From: Chamaecrista fasciculata
Lineage: Eukaryota > Streptophyta > Magnoliopsida > Fabales > Fabaceae
NCBI GenBank assembly: GCA_003254925.1
Contig: QANZ01015695.1
Span: 5,476 to 69,475, forward strand
Length of the DNA stretch: 64,000 nt
Direction of reading: 5' to 3'
The translations under genes were made by a program, and so were the position numbers. Of this stretch, positions 1 to 11,079 are shown in pieces. Below the pieces are notes generated by a model, which did no database searches, was not told the DNA's origin, and saw only the letters and a program-made list of their open reading frames with translations. Positions within the stretch are counted from its first letter, which is position 1. The number at the start of each line of letters is the position of its first letter.

Positions 1-30
1 TATATATATATATACATATATATATATATA

Positions 31-439
31 AGAGTGTGTTTGGGGTGTGTGAAAGAGAGAGAGGTGTATGTGTGTGTATGAGTGAGAGAAAGAGAAAAAG
101 TATGTGAGTGGAAAAGATAAAAAAATGATGAGAAATGATAGATAGAGAGAGAAAATTATAAGTGTAATAAATGAGGGTATGTAAAATTATTATATTGTCT
201 AGTTCTTTTTTTTATATTTGTATTAAAGTATAGGTAATTATAGGTGTATAAGTAGGGATAGATTAGTAATTGTAAGAGAAAATGAGATGATGTTGTGAAT
301 GAGATGATGATGTGGATGAGATGAGATAAGATGGAGGTTCCAAAAAACACCCAACTATTACTGTTCATCCAATCTTAAGATGAGATTAAAATTGAATGAG
401 ATGAAATTAAGATGATGGTGATGCCAAAGAGGCCCTTAA
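31..439. repeat. Dispersed GATGAGAT-rich repeat, copy A
   Basis: This block begins with GT/GA-rich simple sequence and ends in a GATGAGAT-rich tail and the terminus CCAAAGAGGCCCTTAA. It is repeated at 2922-3710 and 33238-33572 with the same order of motifs, so it is a dispersed element and not a gene. The short open frames that recur in all three copies on the minus strand are a by-product. The TTAA next to a GGCCTnTTTGG end resembles PIF/Harbinger (Tourist) elements, but I could not find a matching inverted left end, so the class is open. Bases 1-30 are a TA microsatellite. Confidence 0.75.
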
Positions 440-1025
440 CTTGCATATATGATCATTGATGTAGTTTTTATTTATTTATTTATTTTTGACTAAACTAAGG
501 TAGGTATCCATACTGTTCAAAACCGAACCAAATATTTATGACCCGAATCATTTACTTTTGATCTCTCAAACTCTTTCTTTTCTCTCAATTTGCCCATGCA
601 ACGTTAACCTATCATCTCAAGCCTTTCCTTCTACAATTCAATTTCCATTAGAAATGTCAAAATACTTGCAGAGTGGCAACTGAAGTAGAAATTAAAAAGG
701 AAAATTATATACCAAGTCTGTGACCCCATTGCAAATAATTACATAGTATCGTATATTGAAAATTATATTATTTTGAGATAAAAATAATCAAATTCAAAAC
801 ACGCACATATATATACATGGAAAATCCGCTACCATTATTACAAGTAATACAACGAGTTCTTGATCTCTCCTAATTTTCTTGGCTCAAATATCCAAGTGAT
901 CTAATTAAGAGAGAGAAAGAAGACTCAAAAGTGTTCTCTTATTCCATACTAAAAATAAATTAATACATCTAAATATATGAATATGATACATAGTGATGAA
1001 GATTATATAATATATTATAAGGGTC
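440..1025. other. AT-rich intergenic DNA
   Basis: I see no coding potential, RNA gene or clear repeat boundary here. It lies downstream of the small proline-rich protein gene and probably includes its 3' untranslated region. Confidence 0.6.
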
Positions 1026-2166
1026 TCATGCTTGAGTAGGAGAAGGAGCTGCAGAAAAAGGCCCTCCAGGATTAAACCCTGCTTGCATGCATAAAAATAA
1101 TTAATCATGACAAATTAACAAATATATATAATTAATACCAGCCTTTCAATTTATTTATTAAAATTTCAAATATTGTAAATAACTGTGAACACTTTGATTA
1201 CTACTAAACATAAAATGACAAATTAATCATATAGCTTTCCTAACTTTTTGGGATCTATGTAGCTTTTCTAATTTGTTGGATATGATGAAGACTCAAACTA
1301 TGGGATCATCAGTTTCATTTTAGTTCTAAAATTATTTTTTATTCCATTTTGATCTTTTAACTTTTACATTTATTCTTTCGTTATAGTCTAAAATATGAGT
1401 TCTTCTAATTTCTAATCTTATTTATAACATTGGACAGCTGAGGTCGATGAACCATTATTTCTCTCTCATAAAGAAACACAAATCTTTCTTTTTTGTTACT
1501 AATTGACTTCGAGAAATCTATAGTTGATTTTTCTTTCAAAGAGTGAATTTTTTTTTATCAAATCACTTATTATGATACATGAGAGAGAACTTAAATAATT
1601 AATTTCAACTATCTAGGTTAATGGTAGAAGTATGACGAAATCACATTTTATTATATTAGTGGTGGAATAAATATAAAAGTTTGAAGATCAAAACAAGGAT
1701 CAAATAATGAAACTGACCTTGCACATAATTTAACGGCGAAATTGACTATTTGACCAAAAGTGTACATCACTATCAGGAACCAAAAATTATATTTCTAATA
1801 TCCAAAAAATAAATCATAATTTTGAAACAAATTGAGGGACTGAAAAATAAAATTTCCTTAATCATTAAAGTTAATTAAAGGCAACGCTATACAACAAAGT
1901 TTATTACCTAGCGATCGTGGTGGCATCGATGGTAGAGATGGAAATGGTGGCAGTGATGATCGTGGTGGCATTGATGGTAGAGATGGAAATGGTGGTAGTG
2001 ATGATGGTGATGGAAACGATGGCAATGGCGGTAGCGATGACGGCAATGGCGGTAGCGATGGCAATGGCGGTAACAATCGTGCTGTTGCAGGCAAAGTTTG
2101 GCCAAAGATCATGGCAGAAATGAAAATGGTCACCAAAGCACAGCTCAAAGACTTGCTTATTGCCAT
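1026..2166 (-). CDS. Small secreted proline-rich protein (PELPK-like), two exons
   Basis: Exon 1 is 2166 to 1908 and exon 2 is 1078 to 1026. The donor reads CTAG|GTAATAA and the acceptor GCAAGCAG|GGTTTAAT; the phase-1 junction joins in frame and gives 103 residues. The product starts MAISKSLSCALVTIFISAMI, a clear signal peptide ending near LPATARL. It continues with tandem LPPLPS, LPPFPS and LPSMPPRS units to about residue 85, and ends FNPGGPFSAAPSPTQA. This layout fits small cell-wall proline-rich proteins of the PELPK type in plants. Reading through the intron instead gives an unrelated tail, so the spliced form is preferred. An in-frame ATG at 2253 lies upstream of the likely transcription start, so I chose the ATG at 2166. 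The role, probably in the wall or apoplast, is inferred. Confidence 0.8.
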
Positions 2167-2264
2167 ATTGCTTACAAAAATATTGAACAATAGTAGAAAT
2201 AGAAAAGCTTTCTTAAAACAAGATGATGAAATGATAAGAATATATATGAACATAATAGAGAAGC

Positions 2265-2279
2265 ATATTTATATATATA
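2265..2279 (-). promoter_or_regulatory. Probable TATA box of the proline-rich protein gene
   Basis: The minus strand reads TATATATATAAATA about 100 bases upstream of the chosen ATG. A start site some 30 bases downstream would exclude the upstream in-frame ATG at 2253. Confidence 0.45.
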
Positions 2280-2359
2280 GTGCTTCTAATTACGCGTATG
2301 ACATCATTAAACGGACTTCCTTGTGTATCGCATATTTGAAGAAGTGTGTGAAACGTTAG

Positions 2360-2920
2360 AAATTTAGGGCATGTATAAATATAAATAGCTTTTTTTATCA
2401 AACAATTATTAGGTTAACATATGTTTGTCAAAAACACAATATTTTTTTTTTAAAACAACAAAATCAATAGGTGTTTATTCCATCAATTTTATCTTTCCTC
2501 TTTTTGAAAACCAAAAAAAAAATTATATATTTCCTCCAATGAATTGTTCTTTCTAGAAGTTTAAAAATCAACATCTAGTTTGGTTCGTAACGAGAACACA
2601 TAAAAAGGAGAAATTAAGCTTGACATGCATGTAAACTAATTAGGAAAAGTCTTTTGACGTGTAGACTATTCCAATCGAGGTCAAGAAAATTAATCTCAGG
2701 TCTCATATCAACAAATTAAATAACATTTAATTATTCCCCACGGAACGAAAGGTCAATTTTTTTGGATCGAGTAATTTTATGTCAAATGTATTTTTGATCT
2801 TATAATTTTTGCTTCAATCTCACTGTAGTCTCATTAATTTTTTTATTGAAGAATGAGGAATATTGCAACTAAAAAAATAATAATATTGTAAATTTTTTGT
2901 TTAATTAAATTAATATAAAT
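2360..2920. other. AT-rich intergenic DNA
   Basis: No gene or bounded repeat is visible. It includes poly-A/T tracts and part of the upstream region of the proline-rich protein gene. Confidence 0.6.
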
Positions 2921-2921
2921 A

Positions 2922-2941
2922 AGAGTGTGTGTGGGGTGTGT

Positions 2942-2985
<44 letters not shown>

Positions 2986-3710
2986 TGTATGTGTGTGTGA
3001 GAGAGAAAGAGAAAAAGTGTGTGAGTGGAAAAGATAAAAAAATGATGAAAAATGTAGATAGAGAGAGAAAATTATAAGTGTAATAAACTAGGAAGCATGG
3101 ACACTGACACGGACACGGGACACGACACGGACACGGACACAGCGATACGTTAAACTCTCAAAATTACGCGACACGACACGCCATATATTTATATATATAA
3201 ATAATTAAATATTCATAATTTTTAATGAAAAATTTAAAAATTACAAGTTTTATTCATAATATAAGTCATATGTATAATTATTTTCTCTTATATGTCATGT
3301 TAAAGTCACAAAAAATTGATTTATATTTTAAAATTTATGAATATGTGTCGTTTCGGTGTCGTACGGGTGTCGGACACTGACACGTGTCCGACACGGCGAC
3401 ACGTCCTCAAAATGAAGTGTCCATGCTTCTTAGGTAATAAATGAGGGTATGTAAAATTACTATTTTGTCTAGTTCTTTTTTTTTTATATTTATATTAAAG
3501 TATAGGTAATTATATGTGTATAAGTAGAGATAGATTAGTAATTGTAAGAGAAAATGAGATGATGTTGTGAATGAGATGATGATGTGGATGAGATGAGATG
3601 AGATGGAGGTTCCAAAAAAACACTCAATCATTATTGTTCATCCAATCCTAAGATGAGATTAAGATTGAATGAGATGAGATTAGGATGATGGTGATGCCAA
3701 ACAGGCCGTT
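2922..3710. repeat. Dispersed GATGAGAT-rich repeat, copy B
   Basis: This is the same family as 31-439: AGAGTGTGTGTGGGGTGTG start, a long GA tract at 2945-2982, a GATGAGAT tail, and the end CCAAACAGGCCGTTAA. It is interrupted by a 346-bp element at 3088-3433. Its right end abuts the stop codon of the F-box/LRR reading frame, so the TAA at 3709-3711 lies in the TTAA target or terminus. Confidence 0.8.
3088..3433. mobile_element. 346-bp nonautonomous hAT-like element
   Basis: The terminal inverted repeats are CTAGGAAGCATGGACACT at the left and its complement (one mismatch) at the right. The element is flanked by the 8-bp duplication GTAATAAA at 3080-3087 and 3434-3441. The same host repeat at 31-439 and 33238-33572 has one uninterrupted GTAATAAA, which gives the empty site directly. 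The ends are rich in GACACGGACAC motifs. The 8-bp duplication points to the hAT superfamily; no transposase is encoded. A diverged relative lies at 9075-9295. Confidence 0.88.
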
Positions 3711-5398
3711 AATTGTTCTCAAAAACAAGGCATTCACCACGCGAAAAGAGCTTTTTGTGTCTCAGAGAAAGAACATAACCCGAGGGAGCCTTTATTTTTA
3801 TCAATGAGGACCTTTTAGACACCATCCAATAGACAATATCAGCCTTCACATTTGTACACTTCCACAAATTGATTTCTCTGAGTCTCGTGCATTTTTGTAC
3901 CACTTGCTTCACTCCTTTCGCTGTCACCTTAGAGCAATTCTGCAATTCTAAATGTATCAGCAGCCCACAAGTATTTAAAATTAGTGAGAGTGATTGATCG
4001 TCAATACTTGTGAAAGACAAGTTCAACACTTCCAGGTTGGGTAAGAAAAAGTTAAAGTTTATCTCATTGAACAGACTCAATTTTGAACAAAAAGCTAAGT
4101 TCAAATGCCTAATCTTCCTGCATTTCTTCAGGACTTGAGCTACTCCTCTTTCTTTCTGAGATATATTTACAATGATTCAAGTCAAGATACTCTAAATTGG
4201 GGAAAATGGAAGCAAATGTTTTGACATTTTTGTCCTTCAATCTAAAGTTAATACCCAAACGAAGAGTAGTTGACAACAAGATCTTTTGAAAAAACTTTTT
4301 CTCGTCAAGTATTGAACCCATTTCTGTTCCCTCTATCACGATCTCATTGAGCAAAGGACATCTTGCCAGTGTGAGAATGGTTGACGTGGTCAGCTTGTAA
4401 CAACGACTGAGATTTATAAATGTTAGATTACGGAAAAACCCTAATAAATTAACCACGTCATTATCGGTGAGAAAGTCATTCCTTTTAAGATTCAAGTGTT
4501 GAACAGATTGACATTTAGACAACAAACCGAAGATTTCAGTATATGTATAGTTGCGGCAGTATTCGAGGATAACCTTCTTCAATGGAAGGTCTTGCTCTGC
4601 AATTGAACACAACAGCTCATTCGGTACAGAGCAATATCTCAAATTAATTGCAGTTAAGCCTTTCAAACTCGTCAATGAATTAACAAAGTCCGAAGTAATA
4701 TTGGGCCCTTCATTATTCTTAACAAGCCCTATATGACCAACGGAGATGGAAGTCAATCTTGGATTGCAATTTCTCTTAAAAACTCACAGTTCTCACACAG
4801 AAAGAGAAGAGATTCATCAGTGATAGAGTGATTACCAGAGAGATTAACTTTGCGTAGGTCTTTCAACGTCGTAGCCAACGTCGTGATCCCTAAATCAGTC
4901 ACATCCTGATCAAATGCAGAATAGGGGTAGCTAATGTCAAGCTCTTGAAGAGACGGGAACCAATCAGCTATCACAACCAACCAGAACGTCATCTTCAATA
5001 AAAGCACAAGAGTATCTCAAAACCATAAGATTCTGCATCGTCGAACCTAATACTCGGAGCCCATCGACGAGAAGCTCTTCGCTATTGGAAAGATTGAGGG
5101 AATCGAGAGACAAACCAGATCTCGAAATGAGACGAAGAACGGAATTGATGTCGCCGCCGCCGTCGTCGCGGAAGTCACTGAGATCGATGGAATTGATGGC
5201 GGGAAACCTGCGGAAGTGGCGAGGAAGGGAGGGAATGGAAGAGTCGAGAATGGTGAGAGAGGAATGAAGGCCGTTGATGATGGACAGGAATCGTTTGCAG
5301 ACGGAGGATACGGAGGCATAGAGACGACAGTGGTCGAGTGATCGGAAAACCAACTCCCAGCAACCATCGGGCAAATCAAACTCTTTGAAATCTGACAT
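3709..5398 (-). pseudogene. F-box/LRR protein gene with three frame breaks
   Basis: The frame starts at the ATG at 5398 (MSDFKEFDLPDGCWELVF), giving an N-terminal F-box (about residues 8-50) followed by repeated leucine-rich repeats (LPSLQELDIS, LKGLTAINLRYCS, VQHLNLKRNDF, LEYLDLNHC, LEVLNLSFTS, LIHLELQNCSKV). The family supplies substrate receptors of SCF ubiquitin ligases. The reading frame changes near 4980, near 4755 and near 4130, always by a small indel, and resumes homologous LRR sequence each time, for a total near 560 residues. The third break sits in an AGAAAGAAAG tract. There are no introns. It ends at 3709, where a dispersed repeat begins. Either it is a pseudogene or the draft has indel errors; the conserved sequence between breaks fits both. 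Confidence 0.8.
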
Positions 5399-5529
5399 TT
5401 TCAGAGAGAAATAGAATGGAATGAATGTGAGAGGATGAGAATGAGATTGAGAATGAGAATGAGAAGCAGAGAAAATTGAAGAGTGAGTTCATGTAATGGG
5501 ATAGGGTTTTTGCTAGGGTTGAAGTATGA

Positions 5530-6640
5530 TGGAGATTGTGCCCTAGGGCCAATCATCTTATAAATATGTTTGGAACATATCAATTAATTTATAGAGATAA
5601 ATTAATGGTTATCATATTATTAGCATGTTTACTATGATAACAGTCCATGATTAATTATGAGATAGTTAATCTAAATTGTCCCTGGTCGCTCATTCAAGTG
5701 GGAACTCGAACTGAACTAAGACCAGCCTGATCTCGGTGCATAGAGATGCATGCACTAGATGCTGGGAGGAGAGTCATGGTGCAATTATGTAAGGAGTTAC
5801 AAATTGCTGGACCGACCCGGAGAGTTCTGCATGGGTTTCAGTCATTAGCTGGTCTCTCCTGTACAATCTGTCATGATGCCCTTAGACCTGAGGTCTTGAC
5901 TATTCCGGCGTTGCAGTTGTCAAGCTTTGGCTTAGTCTAACGTTACTCGTAACAAGGTAGCCATAAGGGCTGAGTACGGGTTTGGTTGATTGTCGTAATG
6001 TGGTTGACCTAGATGGAATTTTGTCCCTCATAAAGATGGGAGATATTTAACTGGGCCCCTCGATGAGTCTGTCCAAGGAATGTGTGGCCACACTGGTAAT
6101 TGGGACTTACTCAGGGAATCGAGAAAGTTGAGGTTTGGATTTTGGATGACTTTCCCATGCCTAATCCATGACCGAAATATCGTAGGACAAAAAGGGATCT
6201 AGACAAGGTGGTACTAAGGTTAAGTCGTTATAGGGTTAGACGATAACTCACGTGTTTTGGGTAGTCGTGATGGCTTGCTAGAGTCCGCTCTCGACTTGTG
6301 AGTCATGGAGATGACTTACTGCCAACTTCACGTGGGGCCTACTGGGTCACACACAAGCAGGAACCAGATGCCAAGTTGGGACACGAATTAGGACTAATTC
6401 GTGGGTCACATTTGTGACACCGTTTAAGACATAATTGATTGTATTGGGACATGAAGTCTTGTCTTAAATAGATATCTACAGATATATGATATTTAGATTT
6501 GTGAGACAAATTTAAATATATATGATAATTGTTAAATAGATAATTAGATTAGTCTATTTACAATTATATTCCTATTTATAATATTAGGGAATTATAAATT
6601 GGATAATGTTCCTAAGAGTTAGGAAATTATTNAAAAGTCA
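5530..6640. repeat. LTR-like repeat, copy 1
   Basis: It starts TGGAGATTGTGCCCTAGG at 5530 and runs with high similarity to 57183-58065, where the copy enters an assembly gap. Both copies contain the same segment around 5746-5940 and 57399-57590, including ATTCCGGCGTTGCAGTTGTC. At 57183 the repeat joins a gag-protease frame, so it is read as a retrotransposon LTR and this copy as a solo LTR. Its right end is not resolved; a single N lies at 6632. It starts only about 130 bases upstream of the F-box ATG. Confidence 0.65.
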
Positions 6641-6865
6641 AGGGCATATTTGTAAAATTATTAAACATTCCCAGGAATATTAAAGTTGAACCAAATACAA
6701 GATTGTAACATTCTTGGGAATATTACAAAATAATCCTAGGATTATTTTAACTCATCCAAACAGACATTCTTATAATCTTGGGAATCTTATTCCTGCGTAT
6801 CACAATCCTTGGAATGTGATTCCCGGGAATGAAAAAATAATTCGTGTACCAAACGCACCCTGAAG
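6641..6865. repeat. TTCCCGGGAAT-rich repeat
   Basis: This short block holds several imperfect palindromes (ATTCCCAGGAAT, ATCCTAGGAT, GATTCCCGGGAATG) and ends ACCAAACGCACCCTGA, a form common at the ends of small plant DNA elements. The opposite end was not found. Confidence 0.35.
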
Positions 6866-7324
6866 TTTATAACATTTGTTGTTTAAGAAATAAATAAAAT
6901 AATAAAAAATGCATTTCTTATTTTCATTTTAAAAAGTATTTCATATAATAAAACAATTTTTTAGCAAATATGTGATAAATTAATTTTTAACAATTTAGGA
7001 TAAAAAATTAGTTTTTTTTTTTATTTTCGAAACTATTTTTTTAAAACAAAGTTTCCAAATGATTTTTTTAAAAAAAAAATAAAAATAATTTGTCAAACAA
7101 GTGTTTTTTTAATTTTTATTTTTGAAAAATAGGTTCAATAATAATTTTTTTAAAAAAATGAAAATAAGGATCAAACAGACCCAAAAATCACATTATAGGG
7201 ATTATTCTGGTCACATTACCAAGAGAAATAGTAGTAATCAATGTTTGATGTTTTTTACCAAAACAAAATATTTTAGATAATTTAAATTTGAAAGTTGAAA
7301 CTAATATCTTAAAATTTCACTGAC
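6866..7324. other. AT-rich intergenic DNA
   Basis: Long A and T runs without coding potential. Nothing bounded is visible. Confidence 0.55.
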
Positions 7325-7495
7325 AAGTGTTTGGTGTAGTGGTAAGCGAGTTGCACTCTAAATTGAGAGATTTAGGTTCAAGTCATTATTGGGAAGACTT
7401 TAACTGTTCGCTCCTAACTTAAATGAGATTAATCTTCACCTAAACCGTTACACGAATAGGTTGAGAAAACTCATAGTTATACTATGTAACTGCCC
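7325..7495 (+). mobile_element. tRNA-derived SINE
   Basis: An RNA polymerase III box A-like sequence (TTGGTGTAGTGGTAAGCG, 7331-7348) is followed 27 bases later by a box B-like sequence (GGTTCAAGTC, 7375-7384). The tail contains CCGTTACACGAATAGGTTGAG. The same layout and a related tail occur at 24118-24305, so the two are members of one SINE family. No folded tRNA is expected, because the acceptor arm does not pair. Confidence 0.6.
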
Positions 7496-8139
7496 AAATC
7501 GAATCGTCTTCACTCTCAAATCTCGATTCAACCGTCGAATGTGATTTGATTTTCATAACATTGGTTCAATGTCAAGGCTATACTTCCTTGATTCACAAGT
7601 ATGGCCAAACTATCAACATCAGCGTCATTTCCTACAATAATATTGGACCTCGCGCACTTCTCATCAAATTAAAATAACAACAAAGTTATATGAAATTTTA
7701 TTGATAAAATATAAAAATCATAAGAGTTATCAATAGCACTAAAAAAAATTTGACTGTCATATAAAGAAATGAGCCCAAACATAATGGATACTTGTATCAA
7801 TTGTGTATAAACACTTGTAAATCAAAGACCATAATAAATGTTCTTGTAAAAACCTTTTTTTACTAGTAAGTAAGTAATAACAATTTATTCTATGATACAG
7901 TTTGGTGTTTTATTGACAACTAACCAACCATTCAAAATTTGGCCAAAAAAAGAAAAAACCAACCATTCAAAATGTGACATGTGAAATTGATGATTTTATT
8001 GAAATGGTTTATTTAACTTATAATTCATGTTTGAAAATTTTGTATCGTTGGATTAGTACAAAATTAACTGAAGTAATTGAAACAAATTATTTTTGATAAT
8101 TTAAATTTGAAACAAGTATCTTATAATTCTATTTTACTA
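7496..8139. other. Intergenic DNA
   Basis: No gene is visible. The sequence is AT-rich with short direct repeats such as AACCAACCATTCAAAA. Confidence 0.5.
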
Positions 8140-8715
8140 TTAAATTCCGTTTTTCCTTTTTTTCCTTTTTGGTCAAAACATGATGCGGCTCACGCTTTTT
8201 GTTCTGGGCCTGACTAAAATTATGAAGATGGCCCAAAAGGCTAAAGTCCAAAACAGTAGAAGAATTGAAGAATTATCTATATCTATACTATTATATACTA
8301 TTATATATAATAGTATATAAAATAATACAAATAAATATATAAAAAAATAAAAATAATAATATAAAATTATAGTATAAAATAATATTTATTCAATATATTA
8401 CAAATAAATATATAAAAAAATAAAAATATCATCCACAACTTTAGTAAGCGCGTTTCCACCCATGATTCCATAAGGTGATGATCAGTTTTGACTAATACAC
8501 ATATAGGTGACGTTTCTTTTAAAAGCTTGAACTTTTATTTTTATTACTAGATTAATTTCTTTTCTTTCTTATATTTTTTTCACTTATGTCAATTTATATA
8601 GTTTTTAATATTAAATTATTTAAAACTTTATGGGCATATTTGTGTGCTCATTAAAGCATGCAAAGCCCTCTAGTGTATATATAGATATAACAACATTTCA
8701 TCCTACATCTTGTGA
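8140..8715. repeat. Diverged duplicate of the SNU13 upstream region
   Basis: Segments at 8145-8280 (TTTGGTCAAAACATGATGCGG, then a CTGGGCCTGACTAAAA stretch) and 8675-8715 (AACAACATTTCATCCTACAT) match 8885-8930, 9345-9435 and 9445-9485 in the SNU13 promoter. No SNU13 coding copy follows. An AT-rich block at 8290-8440 separates the segments. Confidence 0.6.
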
Positions 8716-9074
8716 AACTAAATATTAATTTGGTTCTCGAACTTTTCACCAACTTCTAATTTGGTCTCTAACTCTTTTGCAGTCAATTGTTCTTAATATT
8801 TTATATTTTGATGAATTTCGTCTCCAAACTTTTACAACAACTATCAATCACGAGTATCTTCAAATTCTATATTACTGTCGAATTACGCTTTTCCTTTTTC
8901 TTTTTTGGTCGAAACATGATGCAAAACTATTTTTTTTTACAGAAAGGTAGATCCTTCAATCATGAGGAAATTAAAGTGGCACAAAGTGATGAAACAAGGA
9001 GATCAAATAAGGCTTAGATTTAACAATTTAAGCATAGCCCTACGCTCCACAGAAAAGATTACTAGTATACTATG

Positions 9075-9295
9075 AAACATGTACACTGACACTGAATTAT
9101 AATGGCGAAAACTTTACAAATTATAATATTTATTCATAATATATCTCATATTTATCATTATTTTATATTGTTTGTCATGTTAAAGTCACAAAAAATTAAT
9201 TTTATATTCTAAAACTTATGAATATGTGTCGTAAGGGTGTCGTACAAGTGTTAGATATAGACACGTATCTCACACGGCTACGCATCCTCAAAATA
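9075..9295. repeat. Diverged relative of the 346-bp hAT-like element
   Basis: The stretch TCATGTTAAAGTCACAAAAAA and flanking AT-rich sequence, and the tail ending CATCCTCAAAAT, match the 3230-3415 interior and end of the element at 3088-3433. The terminal repeats are decayed. Confidence 0.6.
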
Positions 9296-9319
9296 AAGAA
9301 AAAAGAAAATCCTCTAGCC

Positions 9320-9550
9320 AATACTATTTTTTAATAAACATGATGCATTCAGCTCACGCTTATTGTTCTGGGCCTGACTAAAAGTATGTAGATGGCCCAA
9401 AAGGCTAAAGCCCAAAACAGTATAAGAATTTAAGAACTATATATATATATACATAACGACATTTCATTCTGCATCAGTGAAACTAAACTAAACCCTCTCC
9501 CCAAAAACCCTAGCCTCCTTTTCTGCTAGAAATCAAGGACGCAAAAAACA
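9320..9550 (+). promoter_or_regulatory. SNU13 promoter and 5' leader
   Basis: A TATATATATATA run near 9440-9453 lies about 100 bases before the start codon. Just upstream are GGCCTGACTAAA and GGCCCAAAAGGCTAAAGCCCA; GCCCA-type motifs are frequent in promoters of plant ribosomal and RNP genes. This segment is the source or sister of the duplicate at 8140-8715. Confidence 0.45.
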
Positions 9551-11079
9551 ATGGTAATCTTCGTTCTACTCTCGCCTTAGTTTCAATTTCGTTTCGTTGC
9601 TTGAATTGTATTCTCAATAATGGCTATTTCATTTCATTGCTCATTTGCAGACAGGAGAGGCTGTGAATCCAAAAGCTTATCCCTTGGCTGATGCCCAACT
9701 CACCATAACAATCATGGATCTCGTTCAGCAAGCTGCCAATTACAAGCAGCTCAAAAAGGGTGCAAATGAAGGTCTGACAGACACTATTTTTTTATTATTA
9801 TTATTATTACTTTGCTTCTGCGGATAATATTGGCTGTTTTCTTTTGTTAATTAATACATTATATTTGTTTGTTTCAGCAACTAAGACTCTGAACAGGGGT
9901 ATTTCCGAGTTCATAGTGATGGCAGCAGACACTGAGCCGCTTGAGATTCTTCTCCATCTTCCTCTACTTGCGGAGGATAAGGTGAGTTCTCTATGTAGAC
10001 TAAATATTGAATGCCTTTGAATTCTCAAATTTAATTTTGTGATATTGTCTGTCAGATAGAGAACTTCTCGAGAATTTGTGTGGTTATTTTAAAAAAAAAT
10101 ACAGGGTGAGACTGTTAATAACTAAGAGTCACTTATGAAATTCTGTGCTTTAGAAGATGAAGGATAGGACTTTTGTTCTTGGTACTCAAGTTACACAGTT
10201 AATACAATGATAGATAATGCGTACTGCTTGGCCTGATTGATGCGTGTCTAGAAACTGACCAACTGATCCTCCTTCATAAATACACATTATCCCTAATCAT
10301 ACATTTATCTTCTGACCCCAAAGACTTAAGTTTAGATATTTTCAAAGCATTTCGAAGACTTAGTTTTGAATGGACCAAAAGATGCTTGCTGCCTATTGTC
10401 CTGTGGCATCATTGCTTATTTTATCAGTAGCTAGCTATTTATTATGTAGATCTGCATTAGCAGTTGTTCATATGAGATATTTTGAACTTCTAATTGATAT
10501 TATCAACATATGTATGCCAATATGGCACATAGCTTCTTGTTGTGACTTACAAATAAACTAACGGAACCATTAATTTCATGATTGATGTGATCAGCCGCAT
10601 CTAGTTATTGGAGTTGGATCAGTGAGAATAATTAATTGACATAATTGTAATATACTGGCGGATTGATTGAGATATTAGGTTCTGCTTCAAGTCTTACCTG
10701 TGTTTCATCAGCATTGTGTCTAATATGTTCTAGACTTCTAGTTGCTTTTATAACAGTGCCAGATTTTGAAATTGCTACTGCTGTGATAGTAATTACCTGT
10801 TTGAACTTTTCAGAATGTGCCATACGTTTTTGTTCCCTCAAAACAAGCATTAGGGCGAGCTTGCGGTGTCACACGGCCCGTGATTGCATGTTCTGTGACA
10901 AGTAACGAGGGAAGTCAGTTGAAATCCCAAATACAACAGCTAAAGGTTTGCTATGTGCTTTGATTCATGATTTACATTTTTTTTGCTAACTACATTAGCT
11001 ATGTGTCCTTTTCATTGAAAAATATGCATGCTGAGTATTGAGTGGAATGCAGGATGCTATCGAGAAGTTGTTAATCTGA
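9551..11079 (+). CDS. SNU13: SNU13/NHP2L1, 15.5K RNA-binding protein
   Basis: Exons are 9551-9553 (the ATG alone), 9651-9771, 9878-9981, 10814-10945 and 11053-11079, all with GT-AG introns, giving 128 residues, the normal length of the family. The protein belongs to the L7Ae/L30e/Gadd45 fold. It binds kink-turn RNA in U4 snRNA and in box C/D snoRNAs, so it serves both splicing and rRNA 2'-O-methylation in the nucleus. Conserved stretches include LLKLVQQA-type [20 protein letters not shown] (about residues 25-45), [29 protein letters not shown] and [20 protein letters not shown]. The single-codon first exon is confirmed by frame and by the acceptor TTTGCAG|ACAGGAGAG. No lesion is seen. Confidence 0.96.

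Noticed and set aside
156-368. Small conserved protein seen again at 3407-3631 and 33417-33719
   Set aside because: The similarity is due to the dispersed GATGAGAT repeat. Composition is low-complexity, and the frame varies in its ends between copies.
1917-2123. Met/Val-rich open frame on the plus strand
   Set aside because: It is the antisense of the proline-rich protein exon 1.
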